Assembly (NCBI GenBank): GCA_016801885.1 | Contig: JAFBJY010001396.1 | Location: forward strand, 1-64,000 | Reading direction: 5' to 3' | Length of the DNA stretch: 64,000 nucleotides | Source: Toxotes chatareus | Lineage: Eukaryota > Chordata > Actinopteri > Toxotidae | In this document: piece after piece, positions 1 to 12,680 of the stretch | Layout of the letters: each line of letters opens with the position of its first letter | Numbering within the stretch: position 1 is the stretch's first letter | The notes under the pieces: model-generated | Database searches by the model: none | Told to the model about the DNA's origin: nothing | What the model saw: the letters and a program-made list of their open reading frames with translations, nothing else | Translations under genes and position numbers: made by a program

Positions 1-960
1 TTCTTCAGGTGGAATGGGATTTGGGAAGTGGGGGAGAAGGAGTCATTTTCTCACATTTCTGATGTTATGACAACTTAAAATAGAGGAAAGACAACAGACC
101 CATGTTGTAAATAAGTATTTAGAGACACAAAGTAGAGGTAAAGCATTTTCCCATACCATGGCGGACCTCCTGACCTGAAACTCTGTGAGTGTTTTTGTTT
201 ATTTTCTGCAGATGCGAGCCATCAAATATTCTGCAAAGGAGGAGGAGGACATGCATTACAGGAGCATCTACAGATCATGTTTGCATAAAGCACATCATGT
301 TTCATAAAGCATCCCATGTTCCCATGAAATATTCCATATTCCATAAAGCATACTTATTTATTTCTGTTTATTTGGCACCATCTTGTTTTGCTGGGGGAGG
401 GAGAGGCAGGCCGGGGGTGTGTGTGGCGTCATACTAGGGGAGGGGTCCACGTGGGTCCCTGTGGCTGAGGAAGGGAGGGGGAGTCAACTGGCCCGGTCAA
501 CAGGGGGGGGTCAGGGGTCTCAAATTATCTTGACAGAAGGGTAATACTCTATTCTCTCTACCATTTCCTGTATTTTTACATCATAATAATTGCCTTTATT
601 ATTGCATCTATAAATGATAAAATTAACAGGAAATATCAAACAAAAAACTAATTTAGAAAGAAAACTGGTCTAACAACAGTAAAAAGTGCATTTTAAATGG
701 AGTTTATTTGTATATTATACATAAAAATCTGTTTTATAATATACTTGTATTTTAATATTTACATGTAATCAAGTTTTTATGTAAGAAAAAACTATAAACC
801 TGCAAATTATTTCTACTCGCCTACCACCAAAACATGCAAAAAAATACATCTTCAGAAAAGATAAGAGGAAAATTGTTGTGAGGCAGCTCTGTTTTACCTC
901 TGGGGATTTCAGTTGTTTTCTCATTTTGTTTTCCTCTTTGTGTTGTGCTTGTTTGGTGTA
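1..960. other. Non-coding sequence, no gene recognised
   Basis: I recognise no coding exon, RNA gene or complete mobile element here. The stretch around 380-520 is G-rich, with several runs of five or more G, and is followed by an AT-rich stretch around 540-790. The open frames are short and have no recognisable protein similarity. Confidence 0.5.
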
Positions 961-964
961 AGGT

Positions 965-1310
965 GTGTTCTGACAGTGAATTCCTGGGCGGCTCCTCCCC
1001 CACTCCTGCCTCCGGCTCCTGGCTGATTGTGCACATTTTGTGAATATACTAACCTTTTTGATCTCTGTACTCTGGATTCCCTCTAACCTGTGTGCTCTCT
1101 CCTCTCGCAATCTCCTCCGGTTTTTCCCCCATCCTCATCCATCACCGCTCCAGCCGACTCTCCCTCGCCGCCCAGGAATCCCTTCTCCGTCCCGTTTCAT
1201 CTCATCGGTTCGTCCTTTGTTTGCTAATAGCTAAAATAAACTGGTTAAATCCTTTACCTCCCTGCCTGTCTGCTTTTGGGTCCACAGCTCGATTAATAGA
1301 CTCATGAGAA
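965..1310 (+). repeat. Possible solo LTR or LTR fragment, Ty3/gypsy-like
   Basis: The segment resembles the 3' part of teleost gypsy LTRs in organisation. A C-rich stretch (980-1200) is followed by an AATAAA-type polyadenylation signal inside 'ctaaaataaactgg' near 1233. Then comes the pattern 'tctgcttttgggtcca' near 1270, a motif commonly seen close to the end of such LTRs. No target-site duplication or matching second LTR was found and both ends are approximate. It could also be an unrelated CT-rich stretch. Confidence 0.4.
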
Positions 1311-2364
1311 GTAATGATTTTTTTGTAAACATGTGCTTACAACCACTTACTGACACATCACAGACTCCGTTCGCTCCAATATGATCATTTAAGGTGGAGA
1401 TACTAGCCTTTCAATTGCGGTGAAAATGGAGTGGCACATAATGAAACTCCGCATTTTAAATCTGCAGCAACAGCTAAAGCAGCTGAGTAGCAGGAGAATT
1501 CAGCACGCGTTAAAAATGGCCCTTGAAAGCTGAGTAAGTGTTAAATGTTTTACTATAGTTGTTGCCATTACATTTGTAAAAGATATTGGCTGTTCTTATG
1601 CACCTAAAAAAAATGGAGTACATAGCCTCTTAGCTTATCCACTTTTTTTTACAAAAGACGAGGCTAATTCATTTTTAGATTTCAAGCTGGGCCAGCCTTG
1701 TGCTTTTCAGCTGAACTAAGTTATCGCACATTGATTCAGCTAGCAGCCAAAAGCTAATGTTCTCCAACATCAACTGGTGTTGGCTTGGTTACACCATGTG
1801 CTTTCAGGACATTTCCATCTGCTCTCAAAAAAGTAGGTTGATGTTGAAGCTACCTTGCAAACTTTACATTTTCCCGACTGGAACAGCAGCAGTCACTCCA
1901 CAAAAACTTGTGTGTTAACTTCCCTCGACTTGTCCCAAAAACAAACATCAAAAAAGATTTCTGTTCTGCTCCAGTGGTCTCTCCCAGCAAGTGCCGCCTG
2001 GCTCATTGTTTGTTAATGACGCTAGCTGCAGCCGTGAATCAAGGAGTTTGTGCGCTTCCTCTGAACAGCAGACACTCCATAAAATTGTGTTAAAATCGAG
2101 ATTTTGTCCTGAAAACTGTTAAATGACAAAGAAGTCCGAAGAGGCTTGCTCTTGCTCCTGTGTTGTCTCCAGCATTTGTTACTCTGGTTCGCCGTTAATG
2201 ACGCCAGTTGTGAATCCAGGACCTGCGCTTTCCGCGCTACTCCCGCCATTATCTTTAATCAGAGACGTATCTCTCAGCTACACTTTGAAATTAAAATAAG
2301 ATAAAGCTACTCATACAATGACATTCAAGAAGTTTCCGCCGTATAGGTCTACCACCCAGGGTGA
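1311..2364. other. Non-coding, probably 5' remains of a piggyBac element
   Basis: No exon is recognised. Because the piggyBac transposase remnant begins directly downstream, part of this stretch may be the decayed 5' half of that element. I could not find a TTAA-flanked terminal inverted repeat to prove it. Confidence 0.3.
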
Positions 2365-3445
2365 GAGATTTCCACTGATGAAAGAACAGTAGCTTCGGAA
2401 AGCACGTGTCTTTTCAAGCAATACATGAAAAGTAAGCCTGTGCGCTTGGGTTTCAAGTTTTCGCTCTGGCTGACTCATCAAAATGGTTACACCTGAGTCT
2501 TCTTTGTGTATGATGGAAAGAGTGAGGAACCAGTGTAAAAGGACCGCTGAGATTCTGTAATGAGGTTGATGAACACCAGTTTGATGGGCACAGGTATAAG
2601 TTATTTGTTGATACTTTCCTATACCAGTCCAGCCCTCTTCCGGGGATCTTTTGCAGCAGAGGATCTGGGGCTCTGTGGTGCAAATGTGTTAAGGACAAAT
2701 AGGTGGGGTACCCCAGAACAAAACAAATGTCTTGATTCTGAAATGTGTCCCGCCCATGCGGTGGCGGACACAAGAGATGTGCCCTTTTCGTTCCACCATG
2801 CACACAGTACATGGAAGGACACAGTAAAGAGGGAAGATGAAGGACAATAGTGGTCAGCCGCTGGACTGTCAAGGATGTTCCAGTCTCTCCAGTCATAATA
2901 GACTTTTACAAAAGGTCAGTACAGTACAGTACATGTTTTATGGTGCAGATGGATTTGTGACATGATCTGTGAGCTTCTAATGTATTGGTCTATCTGTCAT
3001 TTCCCAGGTGTATGGGTGGAGTGGACCTCTCTGATGCCCTCATCGGGTATTATCAAGTCCTCCATAAAACAAGAAAAATGGCATAGGACTTTCTTTATCA
3101 TTCTCTCCAACATGGCCATTGTGAATGCTTTCCTCCTCCACAAGGACCTTTGTAAGGCAAAAGGTGGAGTGCCAATGAACCAGAAAGCTTTCAGAGAGAC
3201 ACTTGCTGTGGAGCTTTCAGGAGGTGGGCATCAGAGAAGCACACAGGCGCAACCTTCTAGGCTCCTCGCGGCACATCACAAGCCCATACACATCAAAAGC
3301 TAGCAATACTCATGGCAGGCTGAAATGCAGAAAGTGCTATGCAAAGACACCTGTCCAAGTGTTCCAGCCCAGACATGCCCCTGTGCTTTTACCCCTGCCC
3401 GTGACTGTTATAATGAATGGTATGCTGAGAATAACATGTGAGTGC
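2365..3445 (+). pseudogene. piggyBac-type (PGBD-like) transposase pseudogene, middle to C-terminus
   Basis: This is a decayed cut-and-paste DNA transposase of the piggyBac family (DDD catalytic core, TTAA target). Reading + strand frames in order shows family landmarks. Near 2369 is STDE, corresponding to the first catalytic aspartate region. KQYMKSKPVRLGFKF follows near 2415, then an in-frame stop near 2493 before VFFVYDGKSE. YTSPALFR is near 2620 and RTNRWG near 2690. After an interruption come MGGVDLSDALIGYYQ at 3011-3055 and NMAIVNAFLLHKDLC near 3110. The cysteine-rich tail has CRKCYAKTPVQ near 3330, then a CFYPC/CYNEWYAEN-like stretch in another frame up to about 3440. The segment 2914-3008 could be an intron, since it starts gtcagt and ends ttcccag. 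Several frameshifts and stops mean no functional protein. The N-terminal part was not recognised. Confidence 0.8.
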
Positions 3446-4326
3446 TGGAATTGGGAAATTGTGAATAATTTGTGTGTTTCCATTCACATAAAGGTGTTGA
3501 TTTCTGACCATAGCACTTTTTCTGACTCATTTCTTATAATGGCTATGTTTATTTAAATAATGAGCATTTAATGTGTTTTTTCTTCCTAACTTTATTTCTG
3601 TACTATTAATTGTGGATATTAAACACATGAATATTATATTGGAGGAATCATTGTTGAATATGATTCCTCTAAGTGTCACCTTTCATTAGAGCAGTCTGTA
3701 TGTTGAAGCATTCAGGGAGTTATACACTTGGCACCTGGAGCAAGAGCCCAAGAGCTATCCAAAGTGGCCATTTTGATAAGCTCTTGAGAACGCTCTGGAC
3801 ACCTAATTGAAAAACTGTGCAAAACAGTCATTTTTGTGTACAATTATTTAAAATTTTAATATGGAATGGGTAGAATTTCAGTCTACAGAAATTCATATAT
3901 CTAATCCTAACCTACAAGCCCAGGGTTATTAGAAAGATGCATTTTACAAAAAATCCAGGTTTATGGAAAAAACATTTTTTTCTGTGTTTAATATTCTCTT
4001 CATTTCTATACTCTCAGTTACACCGACAGTGAAGCACTGTGACTGTTGAAATAAAAACTTTAGAGTGTTACCTCTACAGAGACCAAACTTTTTGAATCTC
4101 TTACAAGGGCTTCCAAGAGGCAGCTTTGAATTTAATTTGGGCATGTTTTTGACAGGGTGTTTTGACAGTCCATTTGAAAATGCTTAATATTAGCTTATCT
4201 GCCGGTTGGAGCAAAGCAGGACCAGGTCTTTTATCCCTGTGTATGTCCTTGTAGATTGACTTTCTAGAAAGCAACAGATGTCCAAAGACCAAACGGAGAA
4301 GAGAGAGTAAGGAAGACATAGATCAA
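3446..4326. other. Non-coding sequence upstream of the duplication
   Basis: This stretch is AT-rich with no recognised exon or repeat family. The boundary at 4326/4327 is meaningful: from 4327 on, the sequence is matched base for base 16384 bp downstream, while sequence just left of 4327 is not. Confidence 0.5.
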
Positions 4327-4828
4327 ACTTCCTAATACTCACTGTATGTGACATTATAGTCCAAATTTGATGCTTTGCTCTAATGTAATTTTGTTGAATT
4401 ACTACTAAAAGATAGTCTCCACCCAGGGAGCCTATATCAGGTATATGTCTTCTCTTGTATATTTGCTTAATGTTCATAGCTTTGTGTCACCCTTACAATA
4501 ACCATAACATGCATCAGTCCTGGATATTTGACACAGCACAGTCTCATAATGATTGCCATGCAATTCTCTCAAGATATTTCCACCTGATTTGATATAAACG
4601 CGTTCTGTCTGACAGCTATATATAAAATAACCAAGCACCATGGTAGATACATCAGTCTAAACAATCAGCAACAGAATTTCTAACTCTGTTGCCTTCTGAC
4701 GCAACTCATCTTAGATCTGATTAGATAATCAACCATTGAAGAAAATTCAACCCTCGAAGACTCACTGGCAGCATACAGCATTCTTTCAAGGTATTTTACA
4801 ACAGCCGTTCTATCTTTCTGTGGTATTT

Positions 4829-5434
4829 CTACGCCCTACAAACAGCTTTGTAACTGCCCTGAAAACTATTTCCATCAACAACTTCTCTGATGTTTTTACA
4901 AGAGTTCCTAAGCCACCAACCTCTGTGGAAACTGCATATACCTTCTAGTTCTACATTCAACTTGGTACACACTTGCTGGGCAGAAACATTTATACTTATA
5001 GGACGACACTGCAAGCTTGGTGTTTGCACATCATAACAAACACTTGACATCAGGGATCCACAGTTTCCTTTTCTTTGCTGCACAATCAACTGATTCCTTG
5101 TGTTTCCTACTGAGGTAAGAATTGTCAGTGTTGCCACACTGACAAATGAACCAACAATTTCAAACTGGCACGAAGAACCTTCATGTGTTGAAGCTACTGT
5201 ATCTAGCATGTATGCTATCAACTGTAGGGCGATGCAAAATACATTACAACACTGGTACCATCTGCATCGGAGACATGCCCATGTCTCATTTGCATGCATG
5301 AAGATCAAATATACTGTCCTGTGTTGCAACCTTTGCACGTGCCATATGATGAGCAAACATGTTTCATATGTTGAACACATGTTTCTCCAACCATCCTCTA
5401 AACTGCAATATATTCCCTGTATTGAAAGGTCCAT
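4829..5434 (-). CDS. Uncharacterised 201-codon ORF (copy A)
   Basis: This is one of the longest open frames in the window. It encodes a cysteine-containing protein (201 residues) with a hydrophobic middle (around residues 70-110) and matches no family I recognise. An overlapping 151-codon frame on the + strand (5100-5555) shows the interval is simply poor in stop codons, which weakens the coding case. There is no recognisable promoter, splice pattern or upstream partner exon. An identical frame exists in copy B at 21213-21818. It could be a remnant of an unrecognised mobile element, an exon of an unknown gene, or chance. Confidence 0.2.
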   Translation of the reverse strand: MDLSIQGIYCSLEDGWRNMCSTYETCLLIIWHVQRLQHRTVYLIFMHANETWACLRCRWYQCCNVFCIALQLIAYMLDTVASTHEGSSCQFEIVGSFVSVATLTILTSVGNTRNQLIVQQRKGNCGSLMSSVCYDVQTPSLQCRPISINVSAQQVCTKLNVELEGICSFHRGWWLRNSCKNIREVVDGNSFQGSYKAVCRA

Positions 5435-6189
5435 CAGTTACACCAACCTCTCCCCGAGCGTTCACTCTAAACACTCCAACATACCACTCTTTGAGCAAAT
5501 CTGGGACAGGAAGCTAACTGACATCATACATTCATTCATAAGAATATGTGTGTGAAGGTGTGAATAATATTATCAACGCCTACTGCATAGTATGTATAGA
5601 AGTCATCCTTATAAGCAGTTGCCATACACTGACCTCCTTCATACAAGCGGAGAATGTCCTGATGAAATGTTCCCCTGATGAATATCTGCATCTTCTTGCA
5701 TGACGTGCGACACCTCTTCTTTCTCCTCCTCCTGCTGCTGCTGAACATCAGTAGTCTGACACATACTGACATGTCAGAACAGTGTTGGAGTCACCTAACA
5801 CAAGCAAATTTCATATGTAAGCTAAAGAAGCTACATAAATGAACTATATATCAATATGCAAGTACTGAGGCTATTGGTAACAAATTTCAAAGGCATCCAC
5901 CATGCCTATGTTTGTCAAGTATGATGCGTTATATTTACCATGCCTTGCTTATCCCTCCCTTTCTTGATGGAAGGAGTTTTTGCTTGGGCTCCACTTGGCA
6001 TTTCCACACTGCAGCAGCACACACACACTGAAAAGATGAACAATTTCTTTTGCTATTAGGGTATTCTAGAGTTTGCCACGTACTGTAAATATCCATTATT
6101 TCTAATATAGTATTCTAATAATGTCCTTTATTAAATTGTATTACATTTAGCATTAATAGTTATTTTTTATGAATGTTTAAAACATTTAA

Positions 6190-6207
6190 CAAAAAAAAAA
6201 AAAAAAA
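6190..6207. repeat. Poly-A tract
   Basis: A run of about 18 A follows 'acatttaac'. It could be a retroposon tail, but no recognisable retroposon body precedes it. The same tract is present in copy B near 22575. Confidence 0.6.
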
Positions 6208-6443
6208 ACAACCTCTCTCCAGAAACGATAATATCAAGAAATAAGCAATATTAAATGCAACATTGTATATGAATGAATGTATGAAACAAGCAAACTCCGC
6301 ATTAGATTTCTGAAGTCACTTATGTCATTTCGTATACTGACCTTACTCGTGGCCCAGAAGATATTATCCACCAAAATTGCCATCCATGATCATCCACTTA
6401 AATGTACCTGTATTTAATAAAATACATTTCCAGCATTGTCAAA

Positions 6444-6494
6444 TTATATATAAATTATATATATAAATATTTGATCTCTCTCTCTCTCTCTCTT
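6444..6494. repeat. Microsatellite, AT-rich then (TC)n
   Basis: An AT-alternating stretch (tatataaattatatatataa) is followed by about ten TC units. The copy B counterpart around 22828-22878 appears unchanged in length. Because microsatellites mutate quickly, this argues for very recent duplication or assembly redundancy. Confidence 0.85.
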
Positions 6495-7426
6495 ACTTAC
6501 TGTTCCTCAAAAAAAAGTCTGAGCAGGCGACCATCGACACACCTATGATGCAAGTACAAAAAAGTTACATCTTATTAAAACAGTTAATGTTTTGTGATTA
6601 CATTTGGCCCATTTCACGAAATCAAAAGCGTACCCGCAGACACTGCCATGGTGATAATTATGCTGCAACAGCTCTTTTGAATCCACAGGAACATTCAATA
6701 GGAGGAAATTATCACACACACTGCAAGAGTCAATCATTAGAAAAGACAGTCTACACTCTCAGCCCACCTACAGCTTTAATTCATAGAAGCCTTTTATACC
6801 TTTTTCCCATGTCGGCTGCACACAGTGTGCAAAGCCTGGCGATGTCTGCAGAAGACTCATCTACAGTTATTACAGGCTGTGAGGGTTATTTGCTTGGTGC
6901 CAACCAGACACACACCATCAGGTGATAACATCAAGAACAACACATTCCATCACCTCAATCCTCAAATCAGCTGTCATTTGACACCAAAACATTGTGTGGT
7001 GCCAGGCATCTCCACAAAGCAAATGCTGCAATAACGGCAGAATGAGTCCCCGACAAGCAGAACAAACAATAAAAATTAAACATTTGATGTCTTGAACTAC
7101 ATTATCACACATAACATAAACCATAATTCATTGAAATACAGCCAGATTTTCAACTCTGATACCTGCTTTTCAGGAGCTATCTGGAATCACCAACCTGTGC
7201 TGGCCTTGGAGTCGGTAGTGAGACCAGCCACTTCTGCACCGGTGGCGGCGACCCGACCTGTACTATGGCGCCTCTAAGCAGGATTGGGACATCAAAAGTA
7301 CCCCAGTCATTGGCTTAACAAACAATAGCGATGAACAATACATTAAACAAGTTATTCAACTGCAAATGAAACATGATTTGGCTTACCTGCGCGTAGCCCT
7401 CCACACGGAATGAATAAAGCTCCAGC

Positions 7427-7872
7427 TGACAAGAGCAAGCTCAGAAGGACTCAAAGCATGACACAATTACACGAGACAGGCAAAGCTGGTCTTTAATCAA
7501 ACAAAGTCAATTACTGAGAGTCAAAATCGGCCGAAATTATCAAAATCGTAAGGCAAAAGACCAAAACCACAAAAAGGAGCAAAACTAGGTCAGAACACAC
7601 AAGGAATAAATGTAGACGCTCAGCTAAGTGAATACGAACCATCTGGCAGAGAAAGAAATGAAGACTTAAATACACACTAGGGGCAGGGAAACAATTAGAC
7701 ACAGATTACATACATTGAGGCGGGACGGAGGTAATCCTAAAAGCGAGAAACAAAGGAGACAGGTAAGATTTACAAAGAAAGGAGGTTAATTGATTTCAAA
7801 GAAGTAAAACAGGAAACTAACTAGATATCAAGGAACAAACAGGACATGATTCAAGGAGCTGGATGTGACGCA
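7427..7872 (-). repeat. LTR relic related to Ty3/gypsy LTRs (copy A)
   Basis: On the - strand the segment begins TGCGTCACATCCAGC near 7872 and ends CTTGCTCTTGTCA near 7427, giving a TG...CA arrangement. Internally it shares the layout of the LTR at the right end of this window (about 59495-59979): a 'cttaaatacac' stretch, a 'gaggcgggacggaggtaatc' block, and, near its end, 'gattaaagaccagc' followed by a 'tttgagtccttctgagc' motif. No internal retrotransposon sequence flanks it, so it is best read as a solo LTR left by recombination. The target-site duplication is not clear and the limits could be off by a few tens of bases. Confidence 0.6.
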
Positions 7873-10418
7873 GCCTCTTGGCAGGGATTTTCATCGTAGT
7901 CCTCATTGCCACAGAGCATCAAAACTTTTACCATGAGGCATCTGGAGAAAATATGGACAAACTGTTTAAAACGATAAAACCACAAAAAAGAACATCTAAA
8001 TTCACATTGTCAGTACCAGGAAAAAGTGCAGAACACATATAGCCATCACTGTGAAATAGTTCAAAGTTACTTCATTGTCAACCCTAAATACCCACTCCTG
8101 TTATGCTCCATTTCAAATCTAAAAAAATGTTTATTTATGTTATTATAGTTAATAACTATTTCAGGATGTAACTTCTAAAAGGTGTCAAATACTATTTGCT
8201 TCACTGCAATGACTACAACTTACTCACAAACACACAGACACACAAACCACGCACTGTTGAGGGACAACAACTTCAAGTCTTCGATGAGTAGAGCAAAGGA
8301 AGTCTTGTGACAAGATTGAACGAACAATGCCATTATCTTAAGAAAATAGTTGTATTCACTGTTTAAGCAATTAAGCATTAAATTACGCAGCAACACAAAA
8401 ATATCCTATTTTGAACGGTTTCCGTTAAACAACGTACTAGAATCAATGAACTTGTACTTGTACAAACCGATACCTAATAACTTCAAACACTACAAGAAAT
8501 AACAGTGCTGAGACATCATGCTCTCACACACTGCAAAGCTGAGCTCAAGCATAACTCCTCCAAAAACACTGACCACCAGAAGACGCACTGAAGCAGCCAT
8601 GAAAAAATTGCAGAACACATATCACTATCACTGCCATTGCTCTGTTTTGAAATAAACCTTACAAACCAAAAAAAAAAAAGATACAACATAGTATCAGCCC
8701 CACATCTTTGAAACAACCAAGACAATCACATGCCCTCAAGCTGAATAACAATAAAAGCAACCACAAGCCCACAAGCCAAGACTCATTGTGAGAAACTACT
8801 TTACTTGTGAGTTTACGGTAAAACACTACCGAGTTACAAAACTGTCTGCTGTGCCTATTTGCCCATTCACTCCACACCGCGCGCTGAACCCACACAAGCA
8901 GACAGACACTTTTGAGGCACACAAACAGATTATACCCCACTCACACCACGCACAAACACATCTCGCATGGGAACAACAAAATGGAAATAAAGCGTCAATA
9001 CGGCCTCCACCTGTTATCCTCTCGACTTCATAAAGCAGCAACAGAAAATAAGAAAATAAACAAGAATTCACTTTACTCCTCATGCATACCACAGACATAC
9101 AATGAACGAACCTCGAACACATAATGAAACACGCATGCCAGAAATTTCTCAGTGAATCCTGGCAAGCGTTAACACAGCGGGGTTAAAGATGAATCAGTCT
9201 ATATGAGCTACTGCATTATCCTAACCCAATTAAAAATCCATAGAAATAAGAAAACAAAATAAATCTCGTGAATTCTGAAAATACTATTAAAAACAAAAGA
9301 CACTGATTTTTAAAGCCACTAAAATGAAAAAGACAGGACATGAAACAACTACTCAAAGGCCTCTAACACAATCTAGCCCTAACCATACCAACTCAAAAAA
9401 CCATGAAAACACAATAAATAACGCAAGCAAATAATTTAAAGCAGCTTGCTATCAGCAACAAAAGACGCAGCCAATCCAAATTCATGGCTTACATTTAATA
9501 CAACCACTTTGCAAATAGCAAGAACTTGCGTGAGCTGAAATCTGCTGCCCTTCTCCCCTGACTAATGGTCAAGAGGCCTTGGGGTGCACAAAGCAATGAA
9601 TTGCCGACATACTACAAGACTGTGAGTTCAGTCAGGGGATGCCTTACTTTCTTTATTAAGCATGCACTCCCAATTATGGTATTATCTCTGTTGTGTAGTT
9701 ATCACTAGATTGACCCACATTTTTTCTTTATGTACTATATGAACACATATAATAGTATATGACATTTAATGCATGCATGCTCTGTATGTGGGTTGCATAC
9801 TCATCCTATTAAAGATTTATTAAACTATATGTTATATTAAGTGGTGGAAATGACATTTCTTACTTACTAAGAAAAACTTGTTTCCTTTATTTGTTTCCAC
9901 ACATATCACGCTCACAATATAATAAAACTACAAACTTTTATACTAACATAGTGAACTCTCTTCCACCTAAATTCCCTGCCCACAACAACATTGCTGACAT
10001 CAGATCCCATCCCTAGATTCAAACAGAATCAGATGCATATCTACTTACAGCTCTCTCAGTACATCCACACTGGCGACCATCTGGATTACATTCATTTCCA
10101 TTTATATACTTTGCCCATCCCCTGACAAACAGCTCATGACACACTGAAAAGGCCTGACAGATAACAGACACACCTGGCTGAACTGTCCCTATCAAAAGTG
10201 CTTAGCTGAAACAAACTCAACCATACTTGCTGACATCACTGACTATGCCTCATTCACATTTATATCACCACTTGATCAAATCACAGTACCCACTGTAAGA
10301 CACTGTCTGCACAGCTTACATTTCTGTTGTTTGCCTTTGATATCGCACTCTCTCAAGTAGCTCACGTGAAAACAGAAAAATCCCACAAAACTACAAGCCA
10401 CACATCAAACTTCACTCT
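7873..10418. other. Non-coding duplicated sequence, no recognised gene (copy A)
   Basis: This stretch is AT-rich with CA-rich patches (8220-8260, 8880-8960). Open frames here have low-complexity or hydrophobic translations without recognisable domains. It is repeated at a constant 16384-bp offset in copy B. Confidence 0.5.
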
Positions 10419-12325
10419 TTATACTAATTATTTTCACATTCATAACCACATAAAATGAGCTCATACATTTCATATTCTTTTTATTTACTCTGACATTGGT
10501 CTGACCAAACATTCTAATGCCTTAAAACCAACTATGTTTCAAGTAATTGAGGCCTGGGACAAACTGCCTGTGTATCCTTGAGACAGCCATAAGCCTCAAC
10601 AGGTTGCAAAAGAATGACTAGAGCATCAAGAGTTCAAAAGCCAGGTGATACCATCATTTTTATATGACTTTTTGATGCATACTCTGTAATACAGGTTGCC
10701 TTAACATTAATAAACAACATATTTCTTTCAAACCATATGTATAACTCATTTTCAATACTTTAACCTTAACTAACCTTCCTTCACAATGCAGCCCTGAGAA
10801 AAAAAAGTCATTGTGCCTTGATGCCTTGTTATCAAAATATGTTACCCTTGATCAATATGGAGAGAAATTATTTACTGCCAGTAAAGATGCAGCGTGTTAT
10901 TACACTGATCGTCAGCAACATTGCGTATTACACCATACTTCCGCCTACAGCCAGGTTCTACACCAAGTGGACTTCATTGCTTACTCTTGGAAAACAATAC
11001 TGATACATTTTTAACACTAACTCTTTCAATAATTTACCTTTACTGCAGGCAAACATGCTAAACACTTACTTTGTCAACTGCATCTATACCATTGTTTTTC
11101 CATGTTCTTCACAGACATACGATGGCAGTTCTCATTGAATTACTCCTGGGCGAGACCCCTCTGGCGCACCCCCTTAACTAACCCACAACTTTAACCCTAA
11201 CCCTAATCCATAGACAATACATGTTTTATTATAACAATATAATAAAACAACTCAAATTGCTATTAAAGATTTAATGAAATCAAATAAATAAATAAAAACT
11301 ATACATAATGCAGAACAACAGCAGAGAATAACAATGATTTAAAATAAGAACAATATAGTTATTATTTTTAGAACAATAAATAAAAGAATAATATACGAAT
11401 AAATATAGAATAAATATTCTGAATGGCACAAATCAATCTAAAATGAAAACACACTAAAGAAATCTAATTATAACACTGTTTCCACTAAGGCAACCAGCTA
11501 AACTAAAACCTGAGCTTTCTGGCCTTCCTTGATGCAAATCATCAATAAATGTCATCATAGAACCTGCTCCCCTGTTGGTGATTGATGCTGATGACAGCAA
11601 GGCCATTGACCATTCCTGAGAACATAAAGTGCGGACCTCCTAAAATTACGACTTTAGCTTTGAAAAGCTCATCTGTACAGTGTACACTGTCCATTTCATT
11701 TGAGAAAGACCCACAGTGAACTGTCCCCCCTTTCCCCTCCTCACACAGCTTCTGAGCCACGGCTGCCTTTTCAGCAAGCAGAGGACCTGCTTCTGAGAGC
11801 CAATTTGCTAATTCTTTTGCCCCCTATGTGATACCACCCCAGGCATGCAGTTACCATGCAAAACACCACACCACACAGACATGGCATTTTCTTCACTCTC
11901 AAAAACTGCCATCAATGAACCACCCACATGTGCAAATCCAACAGGTTCTGCAGCTGTGCTGTGGAGTACTTTCTGTTTCTGCAGACTGATATGCTAGAAC
12001 CTATGACCCTTTCCTTGACACTTCTTGTAACTAAAATATTTGTTTGGTTCCCAGGACACATGTGACCCCAGATACTCAGTCGAACTAAAGCACAATATAT
12101 ACAGTACTCAACTAATGTCATAAACAAGCGCACCCAATCAGGCAGGCACAACAATTCCACAGCACTTCAGAACAAAGCTAGAATTCCAACTAAAACAGCA
12201 GAGTAAGCAGAATAACAACTGGAAAAGCGTTACCGGAAGCCCTGCACACCTTTATTCCACAGGTACTGAGATTACGGTAGTATCTCCGCATTGCAAACCA
12301 ATACAAAAGAAACTGTTTCATATGT
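10419..12325. other. Copy A-only segment replaced by 288 bp in copy B
   Basis: Left of 10419 and right of 12325 the two duplication copies match almost perfectly. Here copy A has 1907 bp where copy B has 26803-27090. Within it, about 11300-11600 is a diverged member of the same AT-rich repeat that makes up the copy B replacement. No coding region is recognised; around 11190 there is a short aaccctaaccctaa run. Confidence 0.85.
11300..11600 (+). repeat. AT-rich dispersed repeat R1, copy 1
   Basis: This roughly 280-300 bp repeat has landmarks 'cagagaataacaat', 'atagaataaatattctga', 'aaaacacactaaagaaatctaat', 'aaacctgagctttctggcc', 'ttccttgatgcaaatcatcaa' and, at the end, 'attgatgctgatgacagcaag'. 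Clearly related but diverged copies lie at 16745-17050, 26803-27090 and 31904-32209. I do not recognise a named family. No terminal inverted repeat or target-site duplication was identified. Confidence 0.8.
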
Positions 12326-12680
12326 CCTGCTGAAGAAGAAGACACACCAATGGACATGCAACATGCTGGTGCAATGCCACTCTTATCACCATATCCTTCA
12401 CCACAACAACCCCTACAGAAAGGTAGAGTGAACATGCTTTCTCCATTAAGATTAACATTAACTGTAAACAAAAGCTGTCCTCCAAACTCATGTCCAACAT
12501 CTCATCTGTCTAATTTTCCTTTTGCAAAGTGGACTCATTCTGTCCCACTTTACCAGAAAACACTCTGTCCATATTTTGTCTAATCTTTAGAAACTGTTGA
12601 CAAAAGAGTTGTGGACACAAAACATTACGAAGCTGTGATGTCAGGATCACGAACAGCAGCATGCATTGCATTGCATTGCA

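Noticed and set aside
11180..11215. Telomere-like aaccctaaccctaa
   Set aside because: Only about two units; too short to call an interstitial telomeric repeat.
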